From NCBI GenBank assembly GCA_035772405.1, contig JAYKKM010000048.1, positions 124,001 through 188,000 on the forward strand: a stretch of DNA of 64,000 bases, read 5' to 3'. This DNA comes from Chrysogorgia sp. JL179-B06 (taxonomy: Eukaryota > Cnidaria > Anthozoa > Scleralcyonacea > Chrysogorgiidae). Position numbers and translations under genes: made by a program. Shown in pieces: positions 61,022 to 64,000 of this stretch. The notes beneath the pieces are model-generated. The model saw only the letters and a program-made list of their open reading frames with translations. It searched no databases and had not been told where the DNA came from. How positions within the stretch are numbered: position 1 is the first letter of the stretch; each line of letters starts with the position of its first letter.

Positions 61022-61250
61022 CTAAGGGTTAAACAAAATAATTGTTAATAATTTTATTATTACATATTTATTATATTTTTCTCCAATTGTATTGCATATT
61101 TAACAATTATGTTGTAAGCTTGAAGTTTCAATGAATAGATCCATATTTTGCTTTCAGTGATACATCTTTATTCTCTGCTGTACTTTGAATATATTTTGCT
61201 ATATAACAAATCACTCAATAATTGGGCCCTCTGAAAAGCAGCGAGATTTC
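61022..61250. other. Intron start of the acidic-protein gene
   Basis: AT-rich sequence following (in plus sense) the acceptor at 61022; nothing recognised before the satellite begins. Confidence 0.5.
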
Positions 61251-64000
61251 AAGTAAGGTAAGTGAAGTAAAGTGAAGTAAAGTGAAGTAAAGTGAAGTAA
61301 AGTGAAGTAAAGTGAAGTAAAGTGAAGTAAAGTGAAGTAAGGTGAAGTAAAGTAAAGTAAGGTGAAGTAAGGTGAAGTAAGGTGAAGTAAAGTGAAGTAA
61401 AGTGAAGTAAAGTAAAGTAAAGTAAAGTAAAGTAAGGTGAAGTAAGGTGAAGTAAAGTGAAGTAAAGTAAAGTAAAGTAAAGTAAAGTGAAGTAAGGTGA
61501 AGTAAGGTGAAGTAAAGTGAAGTGAAGTGAAGTAAAGTAAAGTGAAGTAAAGTAAAGTAAGGTGAAGTAAGGTGAAGTAAAGTGAAGTGAAGTGAAGTAA
61601 AGTGAAGTGAAGTGAAGTAAAGTGAAGTGAAGTGAAGTAAAGTGAAGTAAAGTGAAGTAAAGTGAAGTAAAGTAAAGTGAAGTAAGTGAAGTAAAGTGAA
61701 GTAAAGTGAAGTAAAGTGAAGTAAGTGAAGTAAAGTGAAGTAAAGTGAAGTAAAGTAAGTAAAGTAAGTGAAGTAAAGTGAAGTAAAGTAAAGTAAAGTA
61801 AAGTAAAGTAAAGTAAAGTAAAGTAAAGTAAAGTAAAGTGAAGTAAAGTGAAGTGAAGTAAAGTGAAGTAAGGTGAAGTAAAGTGAAGTAAAGTGAAGTA
61901 AGGTGAAGTAAGTGAAGTAAGGTGAAGTAAGGTGAAGTAAGGTGAAGTAAGGTGAAGTAAGGTGAAGTAAGGTGAAGTAAGGTGAAGTAAAGTGAAGTAA
62001 AGTGAAGTAAAGTGAAGTAAAGTAAAGTGAAGTAAAGTGAAGTAAGGTGAAGTAAGTGAAGTAAGGTGAAGTAAGGTGAAGTAAGGTGAAGTAAGGTGAA
62101 GTAAGGTGAAGTAAGGTGAAGTAAGGTGAAGTAAGGTGAAGTAAAGTGAAGTAAAGTGAAGTAAAGTAAAGTGAAGTAAAGTGAAGTAAAGTGAAGTAAA
62201 GTGAAGTAAAGTGAAGTAAGTGAAGTAAGGTGAAGTAAGGTGAAGTAAAGTGAAGTAAAGTGAAGTAAAGTGAAGTAAAGTGAAGTAAGGTAAAGTAAGG
62301 TGAAGTAAGGTGAAGTAAAGTGAAGTAAAGTGAAGTAAAGTAAAGTGAAGTAAAGTGAAGTAAAGTAAAGTGAAGTAAAGTGAAGTAAAGTGAAGTAAAG
62401 TGAAGTAAGGTGAAGTAAAGTAAAGTAAAGTAAAGTAAAGTAAAGTAAAGTAAAGTAAAGTAAAGTAAAGTGAAGTAAAGTGAAGTAAGGTGAAGTAAGG
62501 TGAAGTAAGGTGAAGTAAAGTGAAGTAAAGTGAAGTAAAGTGAAGTAAGGTAAAGTAAGGTGAAGTAAGGTGAAGTAAGGTGAAGTAAAGTGAAGTAAAG
62601 TAAAGTGAAGTAAAGTGAAGTAAAGTAAAGTGAAGTAAAGTGAAGTAAAGTGAAGTAAAGTGAAGTAAAGTAAAGTAAAGTGAAGTAAAGTAAAGTAAAG
62701 TAAAGTAAAGTAAGGTAAAGTAAGGTGAAGTAAAGTGAAGTAAAGTGAAGTAAAGTAAAGTGAAGTAAAGTGAAGTAAAGTAAAGTAAAGTGAAGTAAAG
62801 TGAAGTAAAGTGAAGTAAAGTGAAGTAAAGGGAAGTAAAGTGAAGTAAGGTGAAGTAAGGTGAAGTAAAGTGAAGTAAAGTGAAGTAAGGTGAAGTAAAG
62901 TGAAGTAAGGTGAAGTAAAGTGAAGTAAGTGAAGTAAAGTGAAGTAAGTGAAGTAAGGTGAAGTAAGGTGAAGTAAGGTGAAGTAAAGTGAAGTAAAGGG
63001 AAGTAAAGTGAAGTAAGGTGAAGTAAAGTGAAGTAAGGTGAAGTAAAGTGAAGTAAGTGAAGTAAAGTAAAGTAAGGTGAAGTAAAGTGAAGTAAGGTGA
63101 AGTAAAGTGAAGTAAAGTGAAGTAAAGTGAAGTAAGTGAAGTAAGGTGAAGTAAAGTGAAGTAAAGTGAAGTAAGGTGAAGTAAGGTGAAGTAAAGTGAA
63201 GTAAAGTGAAGTAAGGTGAAGTAAGGTGAAGTAAAGTGAAGTAAAGTGAAGTAAGGTGAAGTAAGGTGAAGTAAAGTAAGGTGAAGTGAAGTAAAGTGAA
63301 GTAAGGTGAAGTAAGGTGAAGTAAAGTGAAGTAAGGTGAAGTAAGGTGAAGTAAAGTGAAGTAAAGTGAAGTAAAGTGAAGTAAGGTGAAGTAAGGTGAA
63401 GTAAGGTGAAGTAAGGTGAAGTAAGGTGAAGTAAAGTAAAGTAAAGTGAAGTAAGTGAAGTAAGGTGAAGTAAAGTGAAGTAAGGTGAAGTAAGGTGAAG
63501 TAAGGTGAAGTAAGGTGAAGTAAGGTGAAGTAAAGTGAAGTAAGGTGAAGTAAGGTGAAGTAAGGTGAAGTAAGGTGAAGTAAAGTGAAGTAAGGTGAAG
63601 TAAGGTGAAGTAAGGTGAAGTAAGGTGAAGTAAGGTGAAGTAAGGTGAAGTAAAGTAAAGTAAAGTGAAGTAAGGTGAAGTAAGGTGAAGTAAGGTGAAG
63701 TAAGGTGAAGTAAGGTGAAGTAAAGTGAAGTAAAGTGAAGTAAGTGAAGTAAGGTGAAGTAAAGTGAAGTAAAGTGAAGTAAAGTGAAGTAAGGTGAAGT
63801 AAAGTGAAGTAAAGTAAAGTAAAGTGAAGTAAAGTAAAGTGAAGTAAAGTGAAGTAAAGTAAAGTGAAGTAAAGTAAAGTAAAGTAAGTAAAGTAAAGTA
63901 AAGTAAAGTAAAGTAAAGTAAAGTAAAGTAAAGTAAAGTAAAGTAAAGTAAAGTAAAGTAAAGTAAAGTAAAGTAAAGTAAAGTAAAGTAAAGTAAAGTA
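61251..64000 (+). repeat. AAAGT/GAAGT pentanucleotide satellite, >2.7 kb
   Basis: Continuous pentamers AAAGT, GAAGT and AAGGT, mostly as decamers GAAGTAAAGT or GAAGTAAGGT, with regular short AAGTAAGTGAAG slips; the last about 130 bases are almost pure AAAGT. It continues past the window end and lies in an intron or the upstream flank of the acidic-protein gene. Plus-strand purine content is about 80 percent. Confidence 0.95.

Overview
The window is metazoan nuclear DNA. It is AT-rich, its genes are split by many GT-AG introns, and those introns are packed with non-LTR retrotransposon tails, foldback elements, tRNA-derived repeats and micro/minisatellites. There are no bacterial features. The repeat content and extracellular-matrix gene style suggest a marine invertebrate, most likely an anthozoan cnidarian; this is inference, since no species-specific marker was identified.

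Layout. (1) 1-2909, + strand: the 3' part of a zyxin/LPP/TRIP6-type LIM-domain gene. (2) 3378-10536, - strand: a complete 12-exon gene for the RING E3 ligase TRAIP, convergent with the LIM gene. (3) 11269-about 14917, - strand: a three-dsRBD gene of the TARBP2/PRKRA/Loquacious (Dicer-partner) family. (4) 15897-52952, - strand: one giant 50-exon agrin-like matrix gene, reconstructed exon by exon, with every splice phase consistent except for one single-base break. (5) 52953-59370: intergenic, nearly all repeats, with a GATA microsatellite and several foldbacks. (6) 59371-61021, - strand: the 3' part of a gene for an extremely acidic repeat protein. (7) 61251-64000: an AAAGT/GAAGT satellite running off the window.

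The agrin-like gene is the highlight. Its predicted protein of about 3,830 residues reads: signal peptide, NtA-like domain, one follistatin/Kazal module, a complete GON domain (known from ADAMTS9/20), 32 more Kazal modules, a vWA-like domain, a Kazal module, a second vWA-like domain, two Kazal modules, then LamG-EGF-LamG-EGF-LamG. That makes 36 Kazal modules, each on its own phase 1-1 exon. Twenty-seven lie in two separate arrays in which two module types strictly alternate, each having grown by duplication of a two-exon unit together with its repeat-bearing intron. In the second array every other module has lost both cysteines of the expected C2-C4 Kazal disulfide.

The noncoding DNA holds TTAA-flanked long foldbacks (one just downstream of the agrin-like stop codon, one in its last intron), a hAT-like element with an 8-bp target duplication, an 87-bp tRNA-like satellite inside the agrin-like introns, and a SINE whose tail matches the terminal satellite. 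Exon borders were called by eye from splice consensus, phase and domain continuity; transcript data are needed to confirm them.
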